Shown here: positions 8,265 to 17,695 of the stretch, piece after piece | How positions within the stretch are numbered: the first letter of the stretch is position 1 | Layout: every line of letters begins with the position of its first letter | Assembly: GCA_030431775.1 (NCBI GenBank) | Contig: JAUIHW010000005.1 | Coordinates: forward strand, 121,952-185,951 | DNA: 64,000 nt | Direction: 5' to 3' | Source of the DNA: Gammaproteobacteria bacterium | Lineage (GTDB): Bacteria; Pseudomonadota; Gammaproteobacteria; Pseudomonadales; JAUIET01 | Notes under the pieces: model-generated | Database searches by the model: none | Seen by the model: the letters and a program-made list of their open reading frames with translations, nothing else | What the model was told of the DNA's origin: nothing | Made by a program: the position numbers and the translations under genes

Positions 8265-10505
8265 TCAACCACCAAATTCGTACACCACTTCAATACCCCA
8301 GGTGCGCGGAGCCACCGGTGAAGCGTAGGACCAAAGCTCTGACACATTCAGGCCATGCGCCAAGGCGTCTTCGTCGGTGAGGTTACGTCCGAACAGGCTG
8401 AAGGTCGCACCATTGATGGAGAAATTGACTGAAGCGTCCAGGTAATTCTGAACATCATTAGCCAGCTCGGCACGGTTGGTCTGCTCGACGAAAAGCTCAT
8501 CGATCACACGGTAGGCACCACGAATCCAGGCCTGACCCGAGCCAACTTCCCATTCGTAGGTGGCATTCAATGCACCGGTAAACTCCGGCGCCCGGCGGAA
8601 CTCCAAGCCACTGTTGTCGACAATTCCAAAGCCGGAGTCAAAGGTAAACTCATCATACTCCGAGTCAAGATACCCAAAGTTAGCACCAATGGTCAGGTTA
8701 TCAGTCAGCAGCGCCTGCACTTCAATCTCCAGGCCCTGCATGGTGGCGGTCGCCGCGTTAAATACAGAAATACGCTGGCCAGTGGCGCCATCCGAGGCCA
8801 GACCAATTTCTTCCTGCTTGTCCTCATAGTCCATGTAGAACACCGCGCCATTCAGACGCACGCGGCCTCCCGCCAGTTCGCTTTTAACACCCAGCTCGTA
8901 GTTGTCGAGGAATTCCGGGTTATATGGAATGGTCGCCGATTCGAAGCTGTCAACTCGGCCGTTGAACCCACCACTGCGATACCCCTGAGAATAGGTTGCA
9001 TACAGCATCGCGGCTTCGTTAAGTCGATAGCGCACACCAACCTTGGGCGTAAACTCGCTCCAGTCCGCTTCCGCATCCGCCGGTAGGTTTCCACGTTGCT
9101 GAGTGAGTTTTTCGTCCTTGGTGTAGCGGCCACCCAGGGTCAGCGTCCAGCTGTCATTGAAAGCGTAATCGGCCTCAAAGAATAACGCCTGGGAGTCGGT
9201 TTCCTGGTGGGTGTACTGCGGAATATCCAACACCGTGCCAGGAACGGCGAACGTAATCCAGCTGCGCAGACGGATGTCGTACTCGGAATACCAGTCGTAG
9301 ATACCTGCGACCAGTTTCAAGGGCCCGCCGGCGTCATAGGTAAAACGCAGTTCATGGCTTCGTTGCTCATATTCTGCCGGTCGGTCGGTGCCAAACAGCA
9401 TGGGCTCTTCGGCGGTCCAGTTGGATACAATGGTTTCTTCCGTGTCGAACATGCCGAAGATATAGTTCATCCGAAGGCTGTCGGTAATATCCCAACGCAC
9501 TTCCAGAATGTGCGTCTCGGCGTCGAAGGTGGCGTCATCAGTGTTGACAATCAGGTCATCGACCGATGACGTAACAATACCTGCAGGAAGCGGATTGGTA
9601 CGCCAGGTTGTCGGTTCAAAAATGCGCCGGGCCGTCGTGTAGCGATCTCCTGTGGTTGGCAGGTTGACTGACTGCGCACAAAGATCGAAACCAAAACAAA
9701 ACAGCTGGTCAGGCTGGCCCACATTGAGCAATGGCGGCGTGTCCTGTTCTGTTTGCTCGTTGGTATAGGTGTACTCAACTTCAACAGCATCACTCGCATT
9801 CCACAGCGCATTAAAACCATAAGACTCATAGTCGATCGCGCCTTCGTCTTCCTGCAGCGCCTGGTTAAAAAAGTAGCCGTCCTGCAGGTTGTTCCGCGCT
9901 GCGCTCAGCTTGATCGCAAGATCTTCGGTCACTCCAAAGTTGAGCACACCGTCATACCAGTAGTTGCTGTAGTCCCCGTAGCCCACACGGATTTTTCCGC
10001 CAAGCTCCCCGGTCGGACGGGTTCTCTCGACACGAATGGTGCCGCCTACGGTATTGCGGCCAAAAAGTGTGCCCTGCGGTCCTCGCAGTACCTCCACCGA
10101 GGCCAGGTCAATACTCCGCAGGATCGCACCGCTATTCGCACCGATAAATAGACCGTCGATTTCTACACCAACGGCGGGGTCAAAATTCTTCTCAACGTCG
10201 GCTACACCCACACCGCGAATATACAGCGCGGCATTACCGCCGGGCCCTTGCGAGGTGTCATCGAAAATCAGGTTTGGCGACATAAAGGCCAGGTCGCGCA
10301 CGTCGCGCGCAAAGGTGCGGTCGATTTCTGTCTGGGTCATTGCACTGACCGACAGCCCCAAGTCCTGGAGGTTTTCCGCGCGCTTTCGGGCGCTGACCAC
10401 CACTTCTTCTAGCGCCGTTGCCGAGTGGGCAAACGGCGCTATCGAGCCGGCGCCAGCGGTGACCGATACTGCCACGGCCAACATTGTTGCTTTTTTCTTA
10501 AACAT
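8265..10505 (-). CDS. TonB-dependent outer-membrane receptor (receptor 1)
   Basis: 746 residues with a signal peptide (MFKKKATMLAVAVSVTAGAGSIAPFAHSA). The N-terminal LEEVVVSARKRAENLQDLGL segment opens the plug and may contain the TonB box. The plug carries VEVLRGPQGTLFGRNTVGGTI, and a 22-strand barrel ends in the expected aromatic/Gly terminus (VVYEFGG). This receptor type, common in sphingomonads and marine gammaproteobacteria, imports bulky organic substrates as well as iron chelates. It is separated by a hairpin from the oxidation genes downstream and is divergent from the DUF3604 gene, with a putative TetR-type operator in between. Substrate import for the adjacent alcohol/ketone oxidation genes is inferred. 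Confidence 0.9.
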   Translation of the reverse strand: MFKKKATMLAVAVSVTAGAGSIAPFAHSATALEEVVVSARKRAENLQDLGLSVSAMTQTEIDRTFARDVRDLAFMSPNLIFDDTSQGPGGNAALYIRGVGVADVEKNFDPAVGVEIDGLFIGANSGAILRSIDLASVEVLRGPQGTLFGRNTVGGTIRVERTRPTGELGGKIRVGYGDYSNYWYDGVLNFGVTEDLAIKLSAARNNLQDGYFFNQALQEDEGAIDYESYGFNALWNASDAVEVEYTYTNEQTEQDTPPLLNVGQPDQLFCFGFDLCAQSVNLPTTGDRYTTARRIFEPTTWRTNPLPAGIVTSSVDDLIVNTDDATFDAETHILEVRWDITDSLRMNYIFGMFDTEETIVSNWTAEEPMLFGTDRPAEYEQRSHELRFTYDAGGPLKLVAGIYDWYSEYDIRLRSWITFAVPGTVLDIPQYTHQETDSQALFFEADYAFNDSWTLTLGGRYTKDEKLTQQRGNLPADAEADWSEFTPKVGVRYRLNEAAMLYATYSQGYRSGGFNGRVDSFESATIPYNPEFLDNYELGVKSELAGGRVRLNGAVFYMDYEDKQEEIGLASDGATGQRISVFNAATATMQGLEIEVQALLTDNLTIGANFGYLDSEYDEFTFDSGFGIVDNSGLEFRRAPEFTGALNATYEWEVGSGQAWIRGAYRVIDELFVEQTNRAELANDVQNYLDASVNFSINGATFSLFGRNLTDEDALAHGLNVSELWSYASPVAPRTWGIEVVYEFGG

Positions 10506-10699
10506 CGTCCTTTACCTCGTTTTATGATTAGCTGAGACCTTTACAGTCGCGTCGCGCTGTGAATCTGTAATGTTTATGTTTACTGTTTGCTCACCGATGA
10601 TGACACCGCATAATGGTGTATCGCATTGCGGCTTCTTGGCACTGCATAGTCACTGCCTTGCCCTGCAATAATGGTGAGAAGATAACGCATACTTGATTT

Positions 10700-10714
10700 T
10701 TGAATTATGTTCAA
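10700..10714. promoter_or_regulatory. Putative TetR-type operator, copy 1
   Basis: TTGAATTATGTTCAA is an imperfect 15-bp inverted repeat (5 of 7 arm positions pair) in the 271-base gap between TonB receptor 1 and the DUF3604 gene, 63 bases before the DUF3604 ATG. It matches the form and spacing of sites at 21202 and 28002. I see nothing else firm in this gap; promoter boxes are not clear by eye. Confidence 0.5.
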
Positions 10715-10776
10715 ATACCGTGAGCGTATAAGAACACACCGACCGACAGCTGTCAATATTTTCGGGGGCGCCGACG

Positions 10777-12753
10777 ATGCGATTCATCCACCGGTTAATG
10801 TCATACAAAAGTCATTTATTGAGCGCACTCACGCTCAGCCGCCCGAACCTCGGATCTTTTATTTCAACTGCTGGAGCGGTATTGCTTACAGCATGCGGAG
10901 CAACCATTGAAGAGCACCCTGCAAACGGCGCTGTCTCGGCAAATGGCGAGCAAAAAACAGGCATACTTTCGCCAGCCGGGAAGGCTGCAAACACGCAACT
11001 CTACTGGGGTGACCTGCATGTGCATTCCATGACGTCATTTGATTCTTATTCGTTTGGTAATAAAACGTTGACGGCCGCGGATGCCTTTCGCTTTGCTCGT
11101 GGTGAAGCGGTCACCGCGCACACCGGTGAAGTCGCTCGGCTGTCGCGGCCACTGGATTTTCTGCTGGTGTCAGACCATGCAGAATTTATGGGAATGCTCG
11201 AAGGATTGCAGAACGAACACCCAATGCTGCAAACCAATCCCATCGGTAGGCGCTGGTCAAGCTTGGTTAAAGCGGGCGATATGCAAACCATCACCAATGA
11301 GTTTGTCGAGTACGTGGCCGGCACGCGTCCACTCGGTGATTACCTGCCCAAGCAGTTCCAGCAAGATGTTTGGAATTCCGCTATAGAAACCGCTGAGCGC
11401 TTCAATGAGCCGGGAGAGTTCACTGCATTTATTGGCTATGAATGGACTGCCATGATTAAAGGCCGCAACCTGCACCGCAATGTACTGTTTCGAGACGGCG
11501 CCGAGAAAGCCGCGCAGCAGACGCCTTTTTCCGCCCTGAGCAGTAACAATCCGGAACAATTGTGGAATCACCTCAGCGACTATGAAGAGCAAACCGGAGG
11601 CCGGGTAATGGCCATTCCGCACAACAGCAATTTGTCGGCCGGAATGATGTTTGACGAAAAAACCTTGCGCGGCTCGCCCCTGGATGCTGCTTATGCGCAG
11701 CGTCGGGCGTACTTTGAGCCAGTGGTTGAGGTCACCCAGGTCAAGGGTGATTCGGAAACCCACCCACTGATATCACCCAATGATGAATTTTCGGATTTTG
11801 AGAACTGGGATAAAACGGATATCGGTATGAACCAAATTACCGATGCCGAAAAAGACTTTGCTTACCGCCACTCCTACGCCCGCCCTGCGCTCGGCCTGGG
11901 CTTACGTTTTGCCGCCACGCTTGGGCAAAATCCTTATCAATTCGGCATGCTGGGCAGCACCGATTCCCATACAGCATTGGCAACCGCTGATGATGATAAT
12001 TTTTTTGGTAAGTTTGTTGGCTCCGAACCCACGCCTGAGCGCTTGACCAATAAGATGGGGGGCGCTATGTGGCACAATCGCACGCTGAGCGCCTCGGGGT
12101 ATGCGGCCGTCTGGGCGACTGAAAACAGTCGCGCGGCCTTGTTTGACGCCCTGGAGCGCAGAGAGGTGTACGCTACGACAGGGCCAAGAATTACTGTTCG
12201 CTTTTTTGCCGGCTGGGATTTCACCCAAGACGATGCACACGCTACCGGCCTGGCCGAACGCGGCTACAGCAAAGGTGTGCCCATGGGTTCCGTGCTTTCA
12301 ACAGCCGACCGCAATAGGAAACACTCTTCACCCAGTTTCATCGTTAGTGCGCTCAAAGATCCGGAGGGCGCCAATCTCGACCGTGTGCAAATCGTTAAGA
12401 GCTGGGAAGATGACGGCGAAATACATGAGCGAGTCTACGAGGTTGCCTGGGCAGGCGAAAGAACACTAAACGCCAGCGGAACGTTGCCCCCTTTGCCCTC
12501 AACAGTCGATGTTCAAACGGCGAGTTATGCTAACACCAACGGCGCAAGCGCACTGACCGCACATTGGCGTGACCCCGATTTTGACTCCAAGCAACATGCC
12601 CTGTATTACGCGAGAGTGTTGGAGATACTAACGCCACGCTGGACTACCTATGACGCCGTACGGTTTGAACAAGCGCTTCCGCAAGACGTACCTGCGGAAA
12701 TTCAGGCACGGGCCTATACCTCACCCATCTGGTTTCAGCCCTCTGCGAGCTAG
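10777..12753 (+). CDS. DUF3604 family lipoprotein (PHP-like metal-dependent hydrolase)
   Basis: 658 residues. A long N-terminal leader ends in a lipobox (GAVLLTAC), so it should be an anchored envelope protein. The family hallmark YWGDLHVHSMTSFDSYSFG is near residue 72, a metal-binding DLHxHS motif like that of PHP phosphoesterases. LLVSDHAEFMGM, MAIPHNSNLS and MLGSTDSHTALAT add His/Asp ligands along the chain, as in DUF3604. The enzymatic activity of this family is not established as far as I know; it is frequent in marine oxidation clusters. It is followed after two bases by a sodium:solute symporter, suggesting coupled translation and that the pair handles one compound. A later Met (MSYKSH, base 10798) is an alternative start. 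Confidence 0.85.
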   Translation: MRFIHRLMSYKSHLLSALTLSRPNLGSFISTAGAVLLTACGATIEEHPANGAVSANGEQKTGILSPAGKAANTQLYWGDLHVHSMTSFDSYSFGNKTLTAADAFRFARGEAVTAHTGEVARLSRPLDFLLVSDHAEFMGMLEGLQNEHPMLQTNPIGRRWSSLVKAGDMQTITNEFVEYVAGTRPLGDYLPKQFQQDVWNSAIETAERFNEPGEFTAFIGYEWTAMIKGRNLHRNVLFRDGAEKAAQQTPFSALSSNNPEQLWNHLSDYEEQTGGRVMAIPHNSNLSAGMMFDEKTLRGSPLDAAYAQRRAYFEPVVEVTQVKGDSETHPLISPNDEFSDFENWDKTDIGMNQITDAEKDFAYRHSYARPALGLGLRFAATLGQNPYQFGMLGSTDSHTALATADDDNFFGKFVGSEPTPERLTNKMGGAMWHNRTLSASGYAAVWATENSRAALFDALERREVYATTGPRITVRFFAGWDFTQDDAHATGLAERGYSKGVPMGSVLSTADRNRKHSSPSFIVSALKDPEGANLDRVQIVKSWEDDGEIHERVYEVAWAGERTLNASGTLPPLPSTVDVQTASYANTNGASALTAHWRDPDFDSKQHALYYARVLEILTPRWTTYDAVRFEQALPQDVPAEIQARAYTSPIWFQPSAS

Positions 12754-12755
12754 CA

Positions 12756-14336
12756 ATGTCGTTATTTACCTGGTCCTGGATATTTCTGCTGGCATACATT
12801 GCGTTAATGCTGGGTATCGGTTGGTTTGCGCAACGCCGTATCAAACACGCTGATGACTTCGCGACTGCGCGGAGTTCATATGGGCCGGGTTTTCTGGCCT
12901 TTGCCTTTGCCGCCTCAACTGCGAGCGGAGCGACGTTCTTGGGCGCGCCAGGTCTATCCTACCAGTGGGGCTTTGCCGCCAACTGGTCTAATTTTCTGTA
13001 CCCTTTGGGTCTGTATTTTGGCGTGCTGATCTGTATGCGCCTGGTCGCACGTGCCGGACACGCGTTTGGCAATCGTTCCATTCCCGAATACCTGGGCGAC
13101 CGCTATCAGTCTGATGGTATTCGTATTCTGGTGTCATTGCTGTCGCTGGTGCTGTTCTTTTATTTGGCCGGACAGCTGGTCAGTGGCTTGGTCATGTTTG
13201 AGATTTTGCTCGGCCTGCCCGCACATTGGGCCTTATTGATCACCGGGGCCGTACTGCTTTTATATGTGGTATTAGGCGGGGCACATGCCGACATCCTAAC
13301 CGACGGCGTGCAGGGCGTAATGATGTTGCTGCTGGCAATATTGATCATCGTGATGTTTGCTTTTGGTATTGGCGTTGAAGGCGGATTTAGCGGGCTAGTA
13401 GCTAGCCTGCGCCACCAGGATCCAAACCTGGTTACGCCGTTGAACCCGAATACGCCCCTGTATCACTCCTGGTGGTCGCTGGTTGCCATCGTATTGGCCC
13501 ACATGCCACTTGGGCTGTTGCCACATCTGGGCAATAAGCTCTGGGCCCTGAGCAGCAGCGATGCGCAATTGAGTTTCGTGCGCATGGCTTTTCTGTTCGG
13601 ACTGACCATGGGTATGATGGCCTTTGCCGGATTGCTGACTCGCGCCATCGTCGGCGGAGCCTTGTTTAACGAGGGCGCGACGCCCAATGCTGCATTACCA
13701 TTGCTGCTGATTGAAACTTTTCCCACCTGGGTAGCAGCACTCATTTGTGTAGCCGTGCTATCGGCCATCATGAGTACCGCCGATGGCCTGGTGGTTTCTT
13801 CCTCGCAAATTGTCGCCAATGACCTCTACCGCCGCACCTGGATCCCATGGCGGCAGAAACGTGGATTGTCTAACTTCAGCGCTGATGCGCTTGACCAGCG
13901 AGTACTGAAAATCAGCCGGCTGGCAACCGTGATCGTATTACTGCTGTGCATGCTGATGGCCTGGGCCATGCTGGATATCAACGTGGCAATCATTATTTGG
14001 ATCGGCAATGGCGGCATGATGGCCGCTTTTGCAGGGCCATTGGTTCTAGGAGCCTTGTGGTCAGGCGTTACCCGGTTCGGAGCTTATGCTGGGTTGTTGG
14101 CAGGCTTCACAACGTTTGTAGTGCTTTACCTACAGCTTATCAACCCGCAGTGGTTCCCAGCAGGTGTTCTGCAGGCGGTGGCCCAATGGCTTTACCGAGA
14201 GGGACCTAACCCATACTCCTGTGCGGCCATTGGCGAGATCATGTCCGTGCTGCTTACTTACCTCGTGTCCAAGCTGACCGCACCATTACCGGAACAGCAT
14301 ATTAAGCGATTGTTCCCCTCCGCCGAGACACGCTAA
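12756..14336 (+). CDS. Sodium:solute symporter (SSS family)
   Basis: 526 residues with about 13 hydrophobic segments. It has the SSS-family pattern around TM2 (AFAASTASGATFLGAPGLSYQWG), TM3 with RAGHAFGNRSIPEYLGDRY, and the TM8-9 region AVLSAIMSTADGLVVSSSQIVANDLYRR that forms part of the Na2 site. It moves an organic solute inward with Na+. It begins two bases after the DUF3604 stop, so translation is likely coupled. The 3' end overlaps the convergent acyl-CoA dehydrogenase by four bases. A carboxylate or amino-acid-like product of the DUF3604 protein would fit, but this is inference. Confidence 0.9.
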   Translation: MSLFTWSWIFLLAYIALMLGIGWFAQRRIKHADDFATARSSYGPGFLAFAFAASTASGATFLGAPGLSYQWGFAANWSNFLYPLGLYFGVLICMRLVARAGHAFGNRSIPEYLGDRYQSDGIRILVSLLSLVLFFYLAGQLVSGLVMFEILLGLPAHWALLITGAVLLLYVVLGGAHADILTDGVQGVMMLLLAILIIVMFAFGIGVEGGFSGLVASLRHQDPNLVTPLNPNTPLYHSWWSLVAIVLAHMPLGLLPHLGNKLWALSSSDAQLSFVRMAFLFGLTMGMMAFAGLLTRAIVGGALFNEGATPNAALPLLLIETFPTWVAALICVAVLSAIMSTADGLVVSSSQIVANDLYRRTWIPWRQKRGLSNFSADALDQRVLKISRLATVIVLLLCMLMAWAMLDINVAIIIWIGNGGMMAAFAGPLVLGALWSGVTRFGAYAGLLAGFTTFVVLYLQLINPQWFPAGVLQAVAQWLYREGPNPYSCAAIGEIMSVLLTYLVSKLTAPLPEQHIKRLFPSAETR

Positions 14337-15631
14337 GCCTCGTCAAGATAATGGCCGTACTTGGCCATGGCCTGCGCGCGCTGTGTCGGTGTATGGTAGC
14401 TTGGGAACAAATCCGGTGCCGCTTCATAGTCACGTAATATGGTGCGTGCGACTGTAACCTTGTGCACTTCCGAAGGTCCGTCCACCATCCCCAACTCCGG
14501 GATGCTTGCCCACATAGTCATCAACGGTGTTTCGTCAGACACTCCAATACTGCCGTGCAAATGCATGGCGCGATAAATTACTTCCTGTAACACCTTGGGG
14601 GTCGCTGCCTTGATTGCAGCAATTTCCTTACGCACCTCGCGGTTGTACTCCTTGTATTTGTCGATCAACCAGGCCGTGTACAGAACGTGCAAGCGGTATT
14701 GCAGGATTTGCGTGTAGGTGTCGGCGATTTTGTCCTGTGTGAACTGTTTATTTGCCAATAGCTCACCTTTTGTGGTGCGACTCAGCACCCGCTCACACAT
14801 CATATCCATGGCTTTTTTCAACACACCAACGCTGCGCATGGCATGGTGCACACGCCCACCACCGAGGCGGGTTTGCGCTACCAGAAATCCCTGACCTTCC
14901 TCACCGAGCATGTTTTCACTGGGCACACGGCAATTGTCGAAATTAATATAGGCGTGCACACCGTCGCCCTGTTCCACATAAGGGCCAACCGCTGCGTTAC
15001 GGATAATTTCCATGCCCGGCGTACCCTGCTCCACCAGAATGATGGACGCGCCTTCGTGAATGGGTTTATTCGGGTCGGTCACCACCATGACCAATAGAAA
15101 CTCTGAAAATCGCGCGTGCGAGGCGAACCACTTTTGCCCGTTGATCACCCACTCATCACCATCTTTGCTCGCCGTGCAGGTGAACTCGGCCGGATCGGAA
15201 CCAGCCTGCGGCTCGGTCATCGAGTAGCAGGAAGCAATCTTTCCATCCAGCAATGGTTGCAAATACTTCTCTTTTTGCTCCGTCGTGCCGAAGTGCGCGA
15301 GTATCTCAGCATTACCGGAATCCGGCGCCTGGCAGCCAAACACACTCGGCCCGAAGCGGCTGCGACCCAGAATTTCGTTCATCAAACCCAGCTTGACCTG
15401 CCCATAGCCTTCACCACCCAGCTCCGGGCCAAGGTGACACGCCCAAAGGCGTTTCTCTTTAACGATATCCCTAAGCGGCTGCATGGCTTTCGCAGCCGGC
15501 GATTTTGGATCCCAGGGGTCACCGGGCCCTCTGAATACCAGGTCCAGCGGTTCAATTTCTTCTTTGGTAAAGGTTTCAATCCAGTCCAGTTGGGCCTGGA
15601 ATTCACTGTCGGTTTCAAAGCTCCAGCTCAC
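14333..15631 (-). CDS. Acyl-CoA dehydrogenase
   Basis: 432 residues. The signature YSMTEPQAGSDPAEF lies mid-protein, followed by the middle beta domain (DEWVINGQKWFASHARFSEF) and the C-terminal helical domain with ALHLHGSIGVSDETPL-type sequence and MVDGPSEVHK, where the ACAD11-like subgroup has its signature. FAD-dependent alpha,beta-dehydrogenation of an acyl-CoA thioester is the expected reaction. The start is a GTG with AGGAGA seven bases upstream. It stands alone on the minus strand, separated from the upstream quinoprotein gene by a MITE-like repeat. Chain length or ring substrate cannot be read. Confidence 0.92.
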   Translation of the reverse strand: MSWSFETDSEFQAQLDWIETFTKEEIEPLDLVFRGPGDPWDPKSPAAKAMQPLRDIVKEKRLWACHLGPELGGEGYGQVKLGLMNEILGRSRFGPSVFGCQAPDSGNAEILAHFGTTEQKEKYLQPLLDGKIASCYSMTEPQAGSDPAEFTCTASKDGDEWVINGQKWFASHARFSEFLLVMVVTDPNKPIHEGASIILVEQGTPGMEIIRNAAVGPYVEQGDGVHAYINFDNCRVPSENMLGEEGQGFLVAQTRLGGGRVHHAMRSVGVLKKAMDMMCERVLSRTTKGELLANKQFTQDKIADTYTQILQYRLHVLYTAWLIDKYKEYNREVRKEIAAIKAATPKVLQEVIYRAMHLHGSIGVSDETPLMTMWASIPELGMVDGPSEVHKVTVARTILRDYEAAPDLFPSYHTPTQRAQAMAKYGHYLDEA

Positions 15632-15671
15632 TTGCGTTCTCCTAATCTGTAGTGTTCTTGCGGATTCTGGT

Positions 15672-15777
15672 GAAGAGGCGAATGGTCATTTGCGAGACCG
15701 TGTGAGACAGGGATGTCGAACACGAGCCTACAGGGACGTATTTACGGCGGGTCTTGCAACTGACCATTCGCCTCTTC
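15672..15777. repeat. MITE-like palindromic intergenic element
   Basis: Perfect 17-bp terminal inverted arms GAAGAGGCGAATGGTCA (15672-15688) and TGACCATTCGCCTCTTC (15761-15777) extend imperfectly inward by ten more bases (8 of 10 pair). The core contains ACGAGCCTACAGGGACGTAT, a sequence type I associate with dispersed repeats in marine gammaproteobacteria. No coding potential is evident. It occupies most of the gap between the acyl-CoA dehydrogenase and the quinoprotein gene. Confidence 0.65.
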
Positions 15778-15794
15778 GCCTTTGTGGCACATAG

Positions 15795-17693
15795 TCATTC
15801 AGTCCCAGTTTTATCGTCAGCCAGCTTGAACGATAACAATGCATTCCCTTGCATGTGAAAATAAATGCCATAACCGGAGTTCACGAACAGGCGTTTACCC
15901 TTAAACACCGGGCCTGATGAACCTCCAAAAGAACCTCCCTGTGCCGTGCTGCCGGCAACGGTTTGATACTCGCGCACGGAGTCAAAGTCCCACAACACCT
16001 CGCCGGTGTCCCGATGATAGGCCCTCAGGTGCCCATCCATGGCTCCCGCCACGACCGCTCCGGGAATAGCGCTGGCCGCAGCCGACAAACCGGGGTCACA
16101 AAAATCACGGCCTTCGCACACGTCTTCAGCGGGTTTATACCATTGTACTTCTCCATTGCTGAAGTCTACGGCGTACATTCCCGGTTTGGGTTCGCCGGGC
16201 CAGCGCGGCCCGCCATCAAAGTCGGACATGGGTACGTAAAGGGTATCACCATCAACCGCCATACCGAAATGCACACCCCCCTGGATACCTCCGCGACCCA
16301 ATTTTTTCTGCCAGACAACGCGCCCGCCTTCGTCCGGGTCCAGAGCGTACACATCACCGGACTTTTGCCCAGCCAGCAGCAGCTCCTTACCCGAAGAATG
16401 AGTGGCCAGGATGGTTGCCGCACCAAAGTCATAGTCCGGACCGTTTTCCGGTGGGCAATTGCTTTTGTCTTCCGCTTCACAGCCCATGTTCCACGCATCG
16501 CCTTCGGTCATCTGTTGCTTCCAGACAATCGAACCGTCTTCGAGACTGAGTGCGATTATCGCATCGCTGCTTCCATCCGCAGGCGAGCTGTAGTTCTCCC
16601 CCGTGCCAACGTAAACGACTCCGCGCTGTCGATCCACCGTAGGCGCTCCCCAGACCGGCGCGCCAGAAGGTGCAATCATCGGTGTGCCCACCGCGTTTTT
16701 GCCAACTTGTTTCGGCTCTTCGGCAATGGTATAGCCAGTCCATTGCAGTTCTCCATCATGGGCGTCATACACCGCGATACCACCACGAAAGGTGCAGCAG
16801 GCATAAGTGGGGTCGGCCGCTTCGGTGACTTCCAAAGCCGATAAGGCGACCAAAAGCTGTCCGTCATACAGCACCGGTGTTGCCGTGAGCGTCAAACTTG
16901 GGTGATCATCAGGCCGGTCGCGCCACACCAGCTCTCCGCTAAAGGTATCCACTGCATAGACATTTCCAACCAAGTCGCCAAAGTAGGTCAGACTTTCGCG
17001 ATCTTTACCCCATGGCTCTATCACGATTCCTGTGCGAACCTCAGCTACTGTGCTAAAAGTCCAACGAACACATCCGGTTTTCTGATCCAGCGCGTATACT
17101 GTGCCGTCCTGGCTGCCCAAGAATACTGCGCCTGCTGCGGTTGAAGGTTGCGACCTGGCTCGTGTGGCACCCGGGAAAGCAAAGGCCCAGCTCAACTCCA
17201 ACTCGGCGATATTGTCCGCATTAATTTCGGTTATGGACTGATCATAAAAACGCTGATTGCCATAATCCATTCCCCAGGTGCTGGCAGCCGGCTGCTCTGA
17301 GTAATCAAATGCCAGAGCATCACCTGCACAAAGCGGCGGTTCAGCAACAGGCTCATCGCCTCGACCGCCACTAATGTATTCAACAACTGCCTGCCTTTCT
17401 TCCGCGCTTAAATGCTCGGCCTGAGCTTGCATGACACCAGTATCCATTGAACGCAGGATGGAACTGGCGGACATGATTTGCAACATCGTAATAGGCGGTG
17501 CTTTAGAGACCCGGCCGTTATGGCAGTCTGCGCAGTTTTCAGCGAACAGACCTTCCCCGTTGTGGACAGCCACTGCTGCAGCACTCTCGGGAGTTGCCAC
17601 TTCTTCGTTGCTAGAGTTATTCCGTGTGCATGCCGCCAACAACAGTAGGCCGATTGCGATGATGCTTGCTGTGCTGCTATTTAAAGTTCTCAC
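15795..17693 (-). CDS. Cytochrome c-quinoprotein dehydrogenase lipoprotein (polyvinyl alcohol dehydrogenase-like)
   Basis: 632 residues. A lipoprotein signal (IIAIGLLLLAAC, Cys 22) precedes a heme c motif CADCH at residues 54-58. A PQQ-type beta-propeller follows, with AGAVFLGSQDGTVYALDQKTGCVRWTF, YAVDTFSGELVWR and LRAYHRDTGEVLWDFDS repeats. The order cytochrome then propeller, and the phrase 'SQPSTAAGAVFLGSQDGTVYALD', resemble polyvinyl-alcohol dehydrogenases and related proteins. It should oxidise an alcohol outside the inner membrane and hand electrons to a c-type cytochrome. The GTG start follows the GST gene stop by two bases, and its ribosome site (GGAGG) lies inside that gene's last codons, so translation is coupled. 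Whether PQQ binding residues are all kept cannot be judged by eye. Confidence 0.8.
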   Translation of the reverse strand: MRTLNSSTASIIAIGLLLLAACTRNNSSNEEVATPESAAAVAVHNGEGLFAENCADCHNGRVSKAPPITMLQIMSASSILRSMDTGVMQAQAEHLSAEERQAVVEYISGGRGDEPVAEPPLCAGDALAFDYSEQPAASTWGMDYGNQRFYDQSITEINADNIAELELSWAFAFPGATRARSQPSTAAGAVFLGSQDGTVYALDQKTGCVRWTFSTVAEVRTGIVIEPWGKDRESLTYFGDLVGNVYAVDTFSGELVWRDRPDDHPSLTLTATPVLYDGQLLVALSALEVTEAADPTYACCTFRGGIAVYDAHDGELQWTGYTIAEEPKQVGKNAVGTPMIAPSGAPVWGAPTVDRQRGVVYVGTGENYSSPADGSSDAIIALSLEDGSIVWKQQMTEGDAWNMGCEAEDKSNCPPENGPDYDFGAATILATHSSGKELLLAGQKSGDVYALDPDEGGRVVWQKKLGRGGIQGGVHFGMAVDGDTLYVPMSDFDGGPRWPGEPKPGMYAVDFSNGEVQWYKPAEDVCEGRDFCDPGLSAAASAIPGAVVAGAMDGHLRAYHRDTGEVLWDFDSVREYQTVAGSTAQGGSFGGSSGPVFKGKRLFVNSGYGIYFHMQGNALLSFKLADDKTGTE

Positions 17694-17695
17694 AG

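Noticed and set aside
15963-16844. 293-residue plus-strand ORF opposite the second quinoprotein
   Set aside because: Shadow frame of a well-supported gene; composition is rich in Arg/His, without domain motifs.
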